Assembly: GCF_006539885.1 (NCBI RefSeq)
Contig: NZ_BJNW01000001.1
Coordinates: 186,001-250,000 of the forward strand
Source of the DNA: Kocuria varians
Lineage (GTDB): Bacteria > Actinomycetota > Actinomycetes > Actinomycetales > Micrococcaceae
Reading direction: 5' to 3'
DNA: 64,000 nucleotides
Shown piece by piece: positions 46,303 through 55,352 of this stretch. The notes under the pieces are model-generated. The model saw only the letters and a list, made by a program, of their open reading frames with translations. It ran no database searches and was not told the DNA's origin. Position numbers and translations under genes: made by a program. Position 1 is the first letter of the stretch, and every line of letters begins with the position of its first letter.

Positions 46303-47691
46303 CTACTGCTGCGGGGCGTCGTCCTGCGAGGAGCCCTGCTCGGCCGCGAGGTCCTTCTCGTGCTGCGTGACGAGCTCGAGCATCTCGCGCAGCTGCGTGG
46401 TGGGCAGGGTGGTGACCGGGGCGATCGCGTTGATGCAGATGGCCTCGGCGTCCGAGTCCAGGACGAAGTCGAGGATCCGGCGTGTGGGGGCGGAGCGCAC
46501 CGTGAGACCCGGGTCCAGGGCCGCGACCTCCGCCGCGGACGTGAACACGAGCAGGGTGTCCGGAGCGGCACCCTCCTCGGAGGGCTTGACCATGACCGGC
46601 ACCGCGTTGTCCCCCTCTTCGCGCGTGCCGAGCAGCAGGTGGCCACCGGGGTTGAACAGGGCGCCGAGCACCCCGGACATGTTGTCGTCGAGCAGCGCCT
46701 GCTTTAGGGCCTCGTTGTGCGGCGAGCGGGAGACCCACTCAATCTGCTGGCGCGGCATCCGCAGCGCGTGCTCGGAGGCCGGGTCCACCACGATCTCGCC
46801 GTACTGCGAATCCTTGGCGACCATCTCCAGGGTCGCGCTCGCGCGCTGGCGCAGCAGCACCGGCTGGGTGAGGTCAGGGTTCTTGTTGCTGCGCTCGAAC
46901 ATCTCCCGCGCCTGGTCCGCGGTGGTGTAGACGGCCAGGGCGCGCGTGCCGTCCGGCTGGTTCACGGTCTGCACGCGGATGTGCGACTCCGGACCCACGG
47001 GCTGGCCGTCCTCGCCGGGCACCAGGTCCGAGCCGGAGACGTCCAGCAGCACGGTCCCGGCCAGTGCCTCGCGCAGGGCGGCCGCCATGGCGCGCTCCCC
47101 GGGATCCTGGAGGTAGGCCTCGGCGGCAGCGCGCAGCCGGGGATGCACGTCTCCGTCCGAGGCGTCCTGCGAGTCCTCGGCGAACGGCAGCGCCACACCG
47201 GCTTCCTCCGCGAGCGCCACGGCCCACTGCGGGGTCCGCCGCCGGGTGCGGGGGAACGCCTCCAGCTGGGCCAGGACGTCCTGGGCCGTGTACGGGCCCT
47301 CCTGGGCGTAGACGTGCGGCTGGTCGTGGAAGTGGTAGGACGCCGTGGTGCCGAAGCTGGGCTCGGGCCAGCCCGTGGCGGTGATCGTCACGGACGCCGA
47401 GAACCAGCTGCCGCGCCCGGGCACGTAGCAGCTGCGCTGCAGCTCGGCCAGGGTCTCGAGCACGGCGCTGTCCTGCTTGATGGGCCCCGCCGCGCCGGGC
47501 GTGGCGACGCCGCCGCGGTCCTCTACCACCCGCAGGTGGACGCGTCCGCCCTGCGGCTTGAACTCCACGAGCATGGCGTCCCACCCCGGCTCGCTGCGCA
47601 GGACGGACATCACCCACTCCCCCACACGGGTGACGAGTTCGCGTTCCCCGCGCACGGCGGAGGTGGTGTCGGGCTGCGGCTCAGAGGTCAT
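46303..47691 (-). CDS. SseB-family protein
   Basis: 462 residues. The N-terminal domain (about 1-170) is a separate unit with AVLETLAELQRSCYVPGRGSWFSASVTITATG. After a linker come two SseB N-terminal-type domains: about 185-325 (AMAAALREALAGTVLLDVSG, TADQAREMF, EIVVDPASEHALRMPR) and about 330-445 (ALKQALLDDNMSGVLGALF, EVAALDPGLTVRSAP). SseB was named for serine sensitivity in E. coli; the molecular role is unclear. In type VII-bearing Gram-positives similar domains occur near secretion genes, but none is seen here. Divergent from the next gene. Confidence 0.82.
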   Translation of the reverse strand: MTSEPQPDTTSAVRGERELVTRVGEWVMSVLRSEPGWDAMLVEFKPQGGRVHLRVVEDRGGVATPGAAGPIKQDSAVLETLAELQRSCYVPGRGSWFSASVTITATGWPEPSFGTTASYHFHDQPHVYAQEGPYTAQDVLAQLEAFPRTRRRTPQWAVALAEEAGVALPFAEDSQDASDGDVHPRLRAAAEAYLQDPGERAMAAALREALAGTVLLDVSGSDLVPGEDGQPVGPESHIRVQTVNQPDGTRALAVYTTADQAREMFERSNKNPDLTQPVLLRQRASATLEMVAKDSQYGEIVVDPASEHALRMPRQQIEWVSRSPHNEALKQALLDDNMSGVLGALFNPGGHLLLGTREEGDNAVPVMVKPSEEGAAPDTLLVFTSAAEVAALDPGLTVRSAPTRRILDFVLDSDAEAICINAIAPVTTLPTTQLREMLELVTQHEKDLAAEQGSSQDDAPQQ

Positions 47692-47888
47692 TCGTGTCAG
47701 TCCCTTCGACCCGCTCGTGCCGGGTCAGGTCGTCCGAGGGTGCGGGAAGTCCCCGGGAGGTCCCGGGCCGCGCGCCGTTCCAGCCTAACCAACGGGCCCC
47801 GGCGCCGTCGGCAGCGCAGTGCCGCAGAGCTTGCCCCGAACCGGCGCTGACCCGCCACGACGGCGCTGTGCGAGTCCGCCCCAGTTGT

Positions 47889-47894
47889 TAGCCT
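47889..47894 (+). promoter_or_regulatory. -10 element of the gene at 47901, leaderless type
   Basis: TAGCCT ends 6 bases before the ATG. In the same gap the minus strand has TAGGCT near 47790, a possible -10 for the SseB-family gene. Confidence 0.55.
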
Positions 47895-47900
47895 GGGACC

Positions 47901-49454
47901 ATGACAAAAACTTTGCAGGAGCTGATCGACGCATCGATCTTCATCTCCACCGAGTACCAGGCAGTGCTGGCCGAGCTGTCCCAGGGTGCGGAATGGGACG
48001 TGGACTTCTCCGCGCCGTCGTTCACCCTGCAAACCACGCCGCCCGTGACCCTCACCCCCTACCTGCTGGGCACCGAGTCCGCCTCCCGCGGCTCCTTCGT
48101 GTGGTCGTGGCGCGAGCTCGGGCACTTCAACCCGCGCGTGGTCTCCGCCGCCGTGCAGGCCGAGCAGGCCGGTAAACGTCAGGACGTTGCCGAGCTCGTC
48201 ACGGACGAGCTGCCGCTGCAGGAGGGCCTCGCCCGCCGCCTGACGCTGGCCGCGAAGGCCGTCACCGGTCTCTACGCCCACTACCCCGCGCGCGCCGGCG
48301 GCAACATCACCGCGTGGCTGCTGCTGGACGGCCCGCAGTTCGAGCTGCCCCGCCTCACCGAGCAGCGCATGATGCAGGTCATCGGCGAGTCCCTCACCAC
48401 GGACACCGCCGTGGACCACAACCTGGCCGTGGCCAGCTACGCCGCGCTGCGCGGCGCACACGTGGAGTGGGACACGGACGCCACCTGCGTGGTCACCGTG
48501 CACGACGGCGCCCAGCGCTTCTGGTTCGACGACCACCAGATCACCGGTGTGGAGCCCGCCGAACCCAGCGTGGGCGAGGACGAGCTGCGCGAGCTCGAGC
48601 GCCAGGCCCGCACCCGCCGCGAGGCCCTGCTCGAGGACCGCCGGGCCGCCGAGGTCCGCGCCGAGCAGCTGGGCCACGAGCAGCGCGAGGCCGCCGCCGA
48701 GCGCAAGCGCCGTGAGCGCGAGGAGGCTGCCGCCGCCGCGGCGTCGGCACCCGTTGCGGAGACCGTGTCGGAGGACGCCGAGCCGCTGCCCAGCGAGCTG
48801 AGCCCCGAGGAGATCGAGGCGCCGGAGCCCGAGCAGCCCGCGGACGACGTCGCCGTGCCCGCCAGCACCCTGCGCGAGACGGACCAGCCCTTCGACCAGG
48901 AGCCCACCCACGAGCCCGCCGCGCCGGGCCGCGTGGAGACCCGGGTGCTGCCCGGTCCGCAGAGCGACTCCCTCACGGCCGGTCCCGCCGCGTCCCCGAA
49001 CCCGGACACGACCGCCATGTCCCGCATCCCGGACCCGGAGTTCGCCGCCGGCCAGCCCAGCACCCAGGACGCCGACCGCGTGGACACCGCCGCCCGGGAC
49101 ACCGTGCCCGCCCGCGGCGAGGAGCGCGTGGAGCGCGAAACCGTGGTCGAGGAAGAAGTGGTGGTCCGCGAGGACACCACCCGCACCCCCGAGCGCGAGC
49201 GCCCCGTGGCCGCGGACCGTGCCCGCGCCCAGGACCGCTTCGGCCGTGACGAGCGCGTGGCCCGCGAGGAGCGCCTCCCCTACGAGGCTCACGAGGAGGT
49301 CGTGGAGCGCGAGACCGTGGCCGGTCCGGGCGCCCCGGAGGACGACCTCTCCGCCCCCGCCGTCGTGGACGGCGAAGAGGTGGAGACCAACGAGCAGGCC
49401 GAGCGCAAGGGCAAGAAGAAGCGCGGCTTCCTCAGCCGGTTCTTCGACCTCTGA
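47901..49454 (+). CDS. Large acidic protein of unknown function, DUF6882-like N-terminus
   Basis: 517 residues. The N-terminal 220 or so form a folded domain (TLQELIDASIFISTEYQAVL, GSFVWSWRELGHFNPRVVSAA, WFDDHQITGVEPAEP) that resembles DUF6882. Next is a charged coiled-coil region (about 228-275, rich in Arg, Glu and Ala), then a 200-residue disordered Pro/Glu/Asp/Thr region. The protein ends with a short basic-aromatic peptide (KGKKKRGFLSRFFDL) that could be a docking or membrane-touching tail. No membrane helix, no enzyme motif. Function unknown. Confidence 0.8.
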   Translation: MTKTLQELIDASIFISTEYQAVLAELSQGAEWDVDFSAPSFTLQTTPPVTLTPYLLGTESASRGSFVWSWRELGHFNPRVVSAAVQAEQAGKRQDVAELVTDELPLQEGLARRLTLAAKAVTGLYAHYPARAGGNITAWLLLDGPQFELPRLTEQRMMQVIGESLTTDTAVDHNLAVASYAALRGAHVEWDTDATCVVTVHDGAQRFWFDDHQITGVEPAEPSVGEDELRELERQARTRREALLEDRRAAEVRAEQLGHEQREAAAERKRREREEAAAAAASAPVAETVSEDAEPLPSELSPEEIEAPEPEQPADDVAVPASTLRETDQPFDQEPTHEPAAPGRVETRVLPGPQSDSLTAGPAASPNPDTTAMSRIPDPEFAAGQPSTQDADRVDTAARDTVPARGEERVERETVVEEEVVVREDTTRTPERERPVAADRARAQDRFGRDERVAREERLPYEAHEEVVERETVAGPGAPEDDLSAPAVVDGEEVETNEQAERKGKKKRGFLSRFFDL

Positions 49455-49575
49455 TCCCCGGCCGGTCACCGGCACCAGCGGAGCACCCGTCCCTCGCGGC
49501 AGGTGCTCCGTCGTCTCCCATGCCGGTCGCTCGCCGTGGGCCGTCACGCGCGGGAGGCGGCCCGGCGGACGACGG

Positions 49576-49581
49576 TAGGAT
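49576..49581 (+). promoter_or_regulatory. -10 element of the RarD gene, leaderless type with GTG start
   Basis: TAGGAT ends 6 bases before the GTG at 49588. Confidence 0.55.
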
Positions 49582-49587
49582 CGATCG

Positions 49588-50544
49588 GTGACTTCCACCG
49601 CGAACCCCGGCCCGGACCCCGACCAGCACCGTCGGGTCCGGGCCGGAGTCGGTTTCGGCTTCGGCGCGTACGCGATCTGGGGGCTGCTGCCCCTGTACTT
49701 CGTGCTGCTCGCGCCCGCCGGACCCTACGAGATCGTGGCCCTGCGGGTGCTGTTCTCCCTCGTGTTCTGCCTGCTGATCCTCGCGATCACGCGCGGGCTG
49801 CGGCAGTTGCTCCGCGTCTTCCGGGACGGTCACACCCTGGCGGCGCTGTCCGTGGCCGGTGTGCTGATCGCCGCCAACTGGCTGCTGTACACCGTGGCCA
49901 CCACCACCGGGCACACGCTCGAGGCGTCCCTGGGGTACTTCATCAACCCGCTCGTGGCCATCCTGCTGGGGGTGGTCGTGCTGCACGAGAAGCTGCGGGC
50001 GCTGCAGTGGGCCGCCCTGGGAGTGGGGGTCCTCGCCGTGCTGGTGATGGCCGTGTTCTACGGTTCCGTGCCGTGGCTGTCCCTGGGGCTCGCGTTCTCG
50101 TTCGGCTTCTACGGCCTCGTGAAGTCGCGGATCGGCTCCCGCTACCCAGCGCTGGTCACCCTGACCGCGGAGACCGCCACGATCACCCCGCTGGCCCTCG
50201 TGGCCATGGCCCTGCTCGGTGTCCGCGGGGAGGTCACGCTGACCTCCGAGGGCCCCGGACACTTCCTGCTGCTGCTCGCCGCCGGCGTCATCACGGCGGT
50301 GCCGCTGCTGCTCTTCGGCGCGGCGGCCTCGCGGCTGCCCCTGAGCACCCTGGGGATGATCCAGTACGTCGCGCCCATCGGACAGTTCGTCCTGGCCGTG
50401 GCCCTGTTCCACGAGGCCATGCCCCCGGAGCGCTGGGTGGGCTTCGGCCTCGTGTGGATCGCGGTGGTGCTGCTCGTGCTCGACGCCGTCCGCGCACCCC
50501 GGGTGCCGCGCCTCCCGAAGCGCCCGCGCGCCACCCGCGCCTGA
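49588..50544 (+). CDS. RarD-type EamA permease
   Basis: 318 residues from a GTG at 49588. Ten membrane segments in two EamA halves are visible, beginning GFGAYAIWGLLPLYFVLL, with EIVALRVLFSLVFCLLIL and HTLEASLGYFINPLVAILLGVVVLHEKL typical of RarD. The second half repeats the pattern with LGMIQYVAPIGQFVLAVALFHEAM. RarD proteins are drug/metabolite family permeases; the substrate is not known. The C-terminus is basic. Single-gene unit. Confidence 0.92.
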   Translation: MTSTANPGPDPDQHRRVRAGVGFGFGAYAIWGLLPLYFVLLAPAGPYEIVALRVLFSLVFCLLILAITRGLRQLLRVFRDGHTLAALSVAGVLIAANWLLYTVATTTGHTLEASLGYFINPLVAILLGVVVLHEKLRALQWAALGVGVLAVLVMAVFYGSVPWLSLGLAFSFGFYGLVKSRIGSRYPALVTLTAETATITPLALVAMALLGVRGEVTLTSEGPGHFLLLLAAGVITAVPLLLFGAAASRLPLSTLGMIQYVAPIGQFVLAVALFHEAMPPERWVGFGLVWIAVVLLVLDAVRAPRVPRLPKRPRATRA

Positions 50545-50610
50545 CCCGGCGCCGTCGAACGCCCCTCCCCCGCCACGGGCACACCGCCGGGCTGCGGATG
50601 ACGACGCTGA

Positions 50611-50659
50611 GGTGCAGAAGTGCCACGGATGCGTGCCGCCGTGAGGGCACTTCTACACC
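50611..50659. repeat. Imperfect palindrome downstream of the RarD gene
   Basis: GGTGCAGAAGTGCC pairs with GGGCACTTCTACACC with one mismatch, and an inner ACGG/CCGT extends it. It is less GC-rich than the other hairpins here and has no T-tract, so an operator or a repeated palindrome is as likely as a terminator. Confidence 0.5.
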
Positions 50660-50693
50660 CCGGAGTGCGCCACCCGAGGGCAGAGCAGAAACG

Positions 50694-50729
50694 AGCCCGC
50701 CCCCGGACCGCGTGGTTCGGGGGCGGGCT
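50694..50729. terminator. Terminator between the RarD gene and metS
   Basis: AGCCCGCCCCC/GGGGGCGGGCT with a further inner pairing, between convergent genes. Confidence 0.8.
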
Positions 50730-50802
50730 GCGCTGTCTGCGCCGGGGATGCCCCGACGCCGTGCGGCGGGCGCGGATCACCGGGACCCGCGTCCGACGAC
50801 GG

Positions 50803-51036
50803 TCAGCCTCGGGGCTCGGGGGCGACGCCGTCCGCGGGCTCCGGGACGACGGCGCCGCGCGGCGTCGTCGTCGCCTCCGAGGGCTCGCGGTGCGGCTGGG
50901 TGTCCTGGGTCTGCTCGGGATCGTCCAGCTCGTCCACCAGCTCTGGGGAGCGCTTGATGTTGATCAGGGCGAGGAGCAGGCCGCCCCACACCAGGACAAT
51001 GGCGACGATCATCATGACGATGGCGGCACCGCTCAT
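50803..51036 (-). CDS. metS: MetS-type small subunit of an NSS transporter
   Basis: 77 residues from an ATG at 51036 that overlaps the metP stop (ATGA). One N-terminal membrane helix (IVMMIVAIVLVWGGLLLALI, about 6-26) is followed by NIKRSPELVDELDD, as in the Corynebacterium MetS peptide needed for methionine and alanine uptake by MetP. The acidic, Pro-rich tail (about 35-77) is longer than usual. The final residues overlap the recurrent GGCGTCGTCG motif. Confidence 0.85.
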   Translation of the reverse strand: MSGAAIVMMIVAIVLVWGGLLLALINIKRSPELVDELDDPEQTQDTQPHREPSEATTTPRGAVVPEPADGVAPEPRG

Positions 51037-52814
51037 GAGAGGTCCCCTTCCGACTGGCGGGACGCCGTGCCCGCGGTTGAGGTGGTGCCGACGCTCTCGC
51101 CGGAACCCGTGACGGAGGTCCCCGCGTGCGACCACGGGGCGGTGCGCTGCACCACGGTGCCGCGGTCGATGGCGCGCAGGGAGAAGTCCTGGTCCAGGGC
51201 CGCGGTGCGCACCTCGGTACCCGTGTAGTGGGTCAGACGGTCCTGCTCCGCGATGGCCCTGCGGTCCAGGTACGCGTCCTGGATGGCCGGTGCCGGGCTG
51301 GTGAAGGCCTCGGCGGTGCGTCGGCTCCAGGGCAGGCGCGAGAGCAGGTACGCGATCACGATGATCCCGGCCGCCATGCCCCAGCCGAACGTGTTCACGA
51401 ACCACTGCGGCATGTCGTTGTAGCCCTCGGACACGGTCTTGGTGAGCTGGTCGATCAGGATGTAGCCCAGGATGATCGGGGTGATGCCACCGGCCATGAT
51501 CATCCAGGTGCGGCCCAGCTTGAACGAGGACACCGAGTTGATGTGGTCGCGCAGCGTGGGCAGCGCGGTGAACCCGGCCGTCAGCAGCATCACGGAGACG
51601 AGGGCCGCCGCGACGATGCCGAAGTTGTTCACGAACGCGTCCACCACGTCCAGCAGGTTCAGGCCCGTGGTCGTGGGGAAGAACAGCAGGGAGATCGCGG
51701 CCAGCGGCAGCACCACGGTGGCAACCGCCGCGGGGCGGGACAGGCCCAGCTTGTCGCGCACGCCGGCCACGATGACCTCCACGATGGAGATCAGGGACGT
51801 GAAGCCCGCGAAGGCCAGCGCACCGAAGAACAGCACACCGATCAGGGTGCCGAACGGCGCCTGGGAGATGATCGCCGGGAACGCGATGAACGCGAGCCCG
51901 ATCCCGGAGGTCGCGACGTCCGAGACGGACGTGCCGGACGCGTTCGCCATGAAGCCCAGTGCGGCGAACACCCCGATGCCCGCGAGGATCTCGAAGGACG
52001 AGTTGGCGAAGCCCACCACGAGCGCGGAACCGCTGAGGTCAGAACGAGGCTTGAGGTAGGACGCGTAGGTGACCATGATGCCGAAGCCCACGGACAGCGA
52101 GAAGAAGATCTGGCCGTACGCGGCCACCCACACGGAGGAGTCCCCGAGGGCCTCCCACGACGGCGTGAACAGCGCGTTCAGACCCGCGCCCGCACCGGGC
52201 AGGGTCAGGGCCATGCCCACCATGATCAGGAACATCACCACGAGCAGCGGGATCAGTACCACGTTGAGCTTGCCGATGCCGTTCTGCACGCCCAGCATCA
52301 GCACCACGAGCAGCACGAGCCACGCGATGGCGGTGGCGATGAACACGGGCCAGATGAAGTCGAAGCCGATGGTCACCTGGTCCGAGACGTGCATGTAGTC
52401 CTTCATGAAGAAGGTCGCGGGATCGGAGCCCCACGCCTTGCTGAAGGAGAAGACGGTGTACTGCATGGCCCAGCCGATGATCAGCGCGTAGTAGATGGCG
52501 ATGACCACGCAGATCATCAGCTGCCACCACCCGATGGTCTCGAGCTTGGGGTGCAGCCGGCGGAAGGACAGCGGTGCGGAGCCGCGGTAGCGGTGCCCGA
52601 TCGCGTAGTCGAGCATGAGCAGCGGGATGCCCGCGGTCAGCAGCGCGACCAGGTAGGGGATGATGAAGGCGCCGCCGCCGTTGTCGAACGCGACGTACGG
52701 GAAGCGCCAGATGTTGCCGAGACCGACGGCGGAGCCGATCGCGGCGAAGATGAACATGGTGCGCCCGGAAAATGCTTCCTTGGCGGCGCCACCACGCGTC
52801 TTGTCTGTGGACAT
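51033..52814 (-). CDS. metP: Sodium-dependent NSS-family amino-acid transporter, MetP-like
   Basis: 593 residues. The NSS signature at TM1 is clear: RTMFIFAAIGSAVGLGNIWRFPYVAFDNGGGAFIIPY, which forms the Na+ and substrate sites. About 12 membrane segments follow, ending with AAGIIVIAYLLSRLPWSRR, and then a hydrophilic C-terminal tail of about 90 residues. With the coupled small subunit it resembles the MetPS methionine/alanine importer. The ATG follows GAGG. A -10-like element lies about 80 bases upstream. Confidence 0.92.
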   Translation of the reverse strand: MSTDKTRGGAAKEAFSGRTMFIFAAIGSAVGLGNIWRFPYVAFDNGGGAFIIPYLVALLTAGIPLLMLDYAIGHRYRGSAPLSFRRLHPKLETIGWWQLMICVVIAIYYALIIGWAMQYTVFSFSKAWGSDPATFFMKDYMHVSDQVTIGFDFIWPVFIATAIAWLVLLVVLMLGVQNGIGKLNVVLIPLLVVMFLIMVGMALTLPGAGAGLNALFTPSWEALGDSSVWVAAYGQIFFSLSVGFGIMVTYASYLKPRSDLSGSALVVGFANSSFEILAGIGVFAALGFMANASGTSVSDVATSGIGLAFIAFPAIISQAPFGTLIGVLFFGALAFAGFTSLISIVEVIVAGVRDKLGLSRPAAVATVVLPLAAISLLFFPTTTGLNLLDVVDAFVNNFGIVAAALVSVMLLTAGFTALPTLRDHINSVSSFKLGRTWMIMAGGITPIILGYILIDQLTKTVSEGYNDMPQWFVNTFGWGMAAGIIVIAYLLSRLPWSRRTAEAFTSPAPAIQDAYLDRRAIAEQDRLTHYTGTEVRTAALDQDFSLRAIDRGTVVQRTAPWSHAGTSVTGSGESVGTTSTAGTASRQSEGDLS

Positions 52815-52895
52815 GGATGAACCTCACACGGAACGGGACGTCCCCCGCGCGTGGTGCGGCGACCTCGCCGGCGGGAGTGACTGGTGAACGGGTCA

Positions 52896-52901
52896 AGCCT
52901 A
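52896..52901 (-). promoter_or_regulatory. Possible -10 of metPS
   Basis: Minus strand TAGGCT (52901-52896), leader of about 75 bases. Confidence 0.4.
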
Positions 52902-52909
52902 CTAAGAGC

Positions 52910-53959
52910 TCAGCCCCTGCGGTGGACCACCGCGTGCGCGAAGTCGATCAGCGCGGCCTTGGCGACGGAGTCCTGCAGGGGCTCCAGCGCCGCAATGGCT
53001 TCGTCGGCCCACCGGTTGGCGATCTGCCAGGCCTCGGCGGCGGCGGGTTGGGCGGAGACGGCCGCCACGGCGGTGGCCAGGGCGTCGTCGTCCGTGAGGT
53101 CACCGTCGATCAGACGGAGCACTTCCTGTGCGGACGCCGCGGCGGCGGGGTCCGTGCCGGCGGCGTCGCGGCGCAGCAGCAGGACGGGCAGGGTGTCCAC
53201 GCCCTCGCGCAGGTCCGTGCCGCGGGTCTTGCCGGAGACGTCCGGGTGGCCGGTGAGGTCGATGATGTCGTCCGCGAGCTGGAACGCGAGGCCCACCTTC
53301 TCGCCGTAGACGACCATGAGGTCGACGACGTCACGGGGCGCGCCGCCGAGCAGCGCACCGTACTGCCCGCTCGCGGCGATCAGGGAGCCGGTCTTGCCGG
53401 AGAGCACGCGGAGGTAGTGGTCCACGGGGTCCTCGCCGTCGGCGGGGCCGGTGGTCTCCTGCAGCTGCCCGATCACGAGCCGCTCGAACGTGGTGGCCTG
53501 GATCATCAGGGGTTCCTGGCCGAGTGCGGAGACCATGGCGGAGGCCCGGGCGAAGATCATGTCCCCGGTGAGGATGGCCACGGTGTTGCCCCACACGGTG
53601 TGCGCGGTCTCCACACCGCGGCGCATGGGGGCGGAGTCCATGACGTCGTCGTGGTAGAGGGAGGCCAGGTGCGTGAGCTCCACGACCACGGCGGCCTCGA
53701 TGACCTCGTCCGTGACGTGGCCTGCGACCTCCGCCGCGAGCAGTGTGAGCAGGGGGCGGACCCGTTTGCCACCGGCGTCCAGCAGGTGGCGGGCGGTGAT
53801 GTTCGCGAGCTGGTCGGTGGCCTGGACGGCCTCAGCGAGACGCTGCTCCACGCGCTCGAGCGAACGCAGCATGAGAGGACCCAGGTGCGGGTCCTGGGCG
53901 ATGAGCTCGAAGCCTGCGGGCAGGCGCAAGGAGCCGTCGGTGCTGCTGGGATCGGTCAC
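52910..53959 (-). CDS. Polyprenyl diphosphate synthase (menaquinone side-chain type)
   Basis: 349 residues from a GTG at 53959; TAGAGT (53973-53968) lies 8 bases upstream. Both aspartate-rich motifs are intact: LYHDDVMDSAPMRRG (first, DDxxD at 104-108) and FQLADDIIDLTG (second). GGKRVRPLL and the KTGSLIAASGQYGALL segment complete the family picture. Nearby genes suggest it builds the menaquinone isoprenoid tail: the MenJ-like gene is 22 bases upstream and menD is 5 kb away. The chain length cannot be read from the sequence by eye. Confidence 0.92.
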   Translation of the reverse strand: MTDPSSTDGSLRLPAGFELIAQDPHLGPLMLRSLERVEQRLAEAVQATDQLANITARHLLDAGGKRVRPLLTLLAAEVAGHVTDEVIEAAVVVELTHLASLYHDDVMDSAPMRRGVETAHTVWGNTVAILTGDMIFARASAMVSALGQEPLMIQATTFERLVIGQLQETTGPADGEDPVDHYLRVLSGKTGSLIAASGQYGALLGGAPRDVVDLMVVYGEKVGLAFQLADDIIDLTGHPDVSGKTRGTDLREGVDTLPVLLLRRDAAGTDPAAAASAQEVLRLIDGDLTDDDALATAVAAVSAQPAAAEAWQIANRWADEAIAALEPLQDSVAKAALIDFAHAVVHRRG

Positions 53960-53981
53960 GGTCCACCACTCTAGCGACAAT

Positions 53982-55253
53982 TCAGCTCGCGGGGGTCAGC
54001 GCATCCAGCACGGTAATGGCGCGATCCGTCACAGTCCTGGCCGGGCGGTCGGAGAGCTCCGTCATGAGCTGCACCGCGAAGCGCATCAGGGCGGGCACGC
54101 GCATGCCCGAGCGCACGGCCGCGGAGAGGATCGCGGGGTGGCCGATGAGTTCGGCGAGCGCCCTGCCCTGGGTGAAGTGGGCGCCCCACTCGTCGCGCAC
54201 GAGCCGCGGGTAGCGGGCCAGCGCGTTCTCCCTCTGCTGGGGTCCGTTGGCCCCGGCGGCGTCCACGATGCACGAGGCCGCAAACAGCGCGGACTCCATG
54301 GCGTTGGAGATGCCCTCGCCGTTGAACGGGGAGACGAGCCCGGCGGAGTCGCCGAGCAGCATCAGCCCCGGAACGTAGTGGGGGGTGCGGTTTCCGGCCA
54401 TGGGCAGTGCCGCCGAGCCGATCCGGCCCACCTGGTGCTCGGGGTCGAAGGTCCACTCGGCGGGCATGGACGCGGCCCAGTCCCGCAGCACCGCGCGGTA
54501 GTCCAGCGTGCCGAAGGCGGGTGAGGTGTCCAGGATGCCGAGGCCCACGTTCGCGGTGCCGTCCCCCACGCCGAAGACCCACCCGTAGCCGGGCAGCAGC
54601 GAGCCGTGCGGGTCCGTGCCGTCCGCGAGCTCCAGCCAGCCCTCCATCCAGTCCAGCTCCGAGCGCGGCGAGCGGTAGTAGGTGCGCACGGCCACGCCCA
54701 TGGGCCGGTCCTGGCGCCGGTGCAGTCCGGCGGCCACGGCGGTGCGCGTGGAGTTGCCGTCCGCGGCGAGCACCACGTCCGCCGTGTGCTCCTCGATCTG
54801 CTGGGTGCGCCGCCCGGTCTGCGGGTCCACCACGGCGGCGCGCAGCCCCACGATCCGCCCGGTGTCGTCCCGCAGGACGTCCTGCACGGAACGGTTCTCC
54901 ACGATCTGCGCCCCGGCGGTGCGCGCGTGGCGGGCGAGGTCCTCGTCGAAGCCGGAGCGCGTGCGCACCAGCCCGTAGGACGGGAAGTCGGTGAGCTCCG
55001 GCCACGGGAACTCCACGGTGCGACCACCGGCCACGAGCCGCAGCCCGCGGTTCTCGCGGTAGCCCTGCTCCGGCCCATGCGGCAGGCCCATGAGCTGCAT
55101 CTGACGGACCGCGCGCGGCGTGAGACCGTCCCCGCACACCTTCTCGCGCGGGTAGGAGGTCTTCTCGAGCACCGTCACGGGAATCCCCTGGCTCGCGAGC
55201 CAGTACGCCGCCGTGGCACCCGCGGGGCCACCCCCGCTGATCAGAACCTTCAC
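53982..55253 (-). CDS. Geranylgeranyl reductase-family flavoprotein, MenJ-like
   Basis: 423 residues from a GTG at 55253 after GGAGG. The FAD site is VLISGGGPAGATAAYWLAS. YPREKVCGDGLTPRAV is the family signature, and GLMLLGDSAGLVSPFNGEGISNAMES binds the FAD ribityl part. Mycobacterial MenJ reduces one double bond of the menaquinone tail. Its place beside a polyprenyl synthase supports that role. It reads into that synthase gene 22 bases later. Confidence 0.9.
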   Translation of the reverse strand: MKVLISGGGPAGATAAYWLASQGIPVTVLEKTSYPREKVCGDGLTPRAVRQMQLMGLPHGPEQGYRENRGLRLVAGGRTVEFPWPELTDFPSYGLVRTRSGFDEDLARHARTAGAQIVENRSVQDVLRDDTGRIVGLRAAVVDPQTGRRTQQIEEHTADVVLAADGNSTRTAVAAGLHRRQDRPMGVAVRTYYRSPRSELDWMEGWLELADGTDPHGSLLPGYGWVFGVGDGTANVGLGILDTSPAFGTLDYRAVLRDWAASMPAEWTFDPEHQVGRIGSAALPMAGNRTPHYVPGLMLLGDSAGLVSPFNGEGISNAMESALFAASCIVDAAGANGPQQRENALARYPRLVRDEWGAHFTQGRALAELIGHPAILSAAVRSGMRVPALMRFAVQLMTELSDRPARTVTDRAITVLDALTPAS

Positions 55254-55352
55254 TGCGCCGCAGACCTCCGCCTACTCGGGTCGGGCACCGTTCCGGCACC
55301 CCGCGCCCCGCGGTTCTCCCGCCGGACGTTCGTGCGCCATTGTGTCACTGCC

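Noticed and set aside
46303-49598. 633-codon minus-strand frame opposite the 47901 gene
   Set aside because: It is a Gly/Val/Leu/His-rich antisense shadow; the plus-strand gene has a -10 element, a start and proper codon bias.
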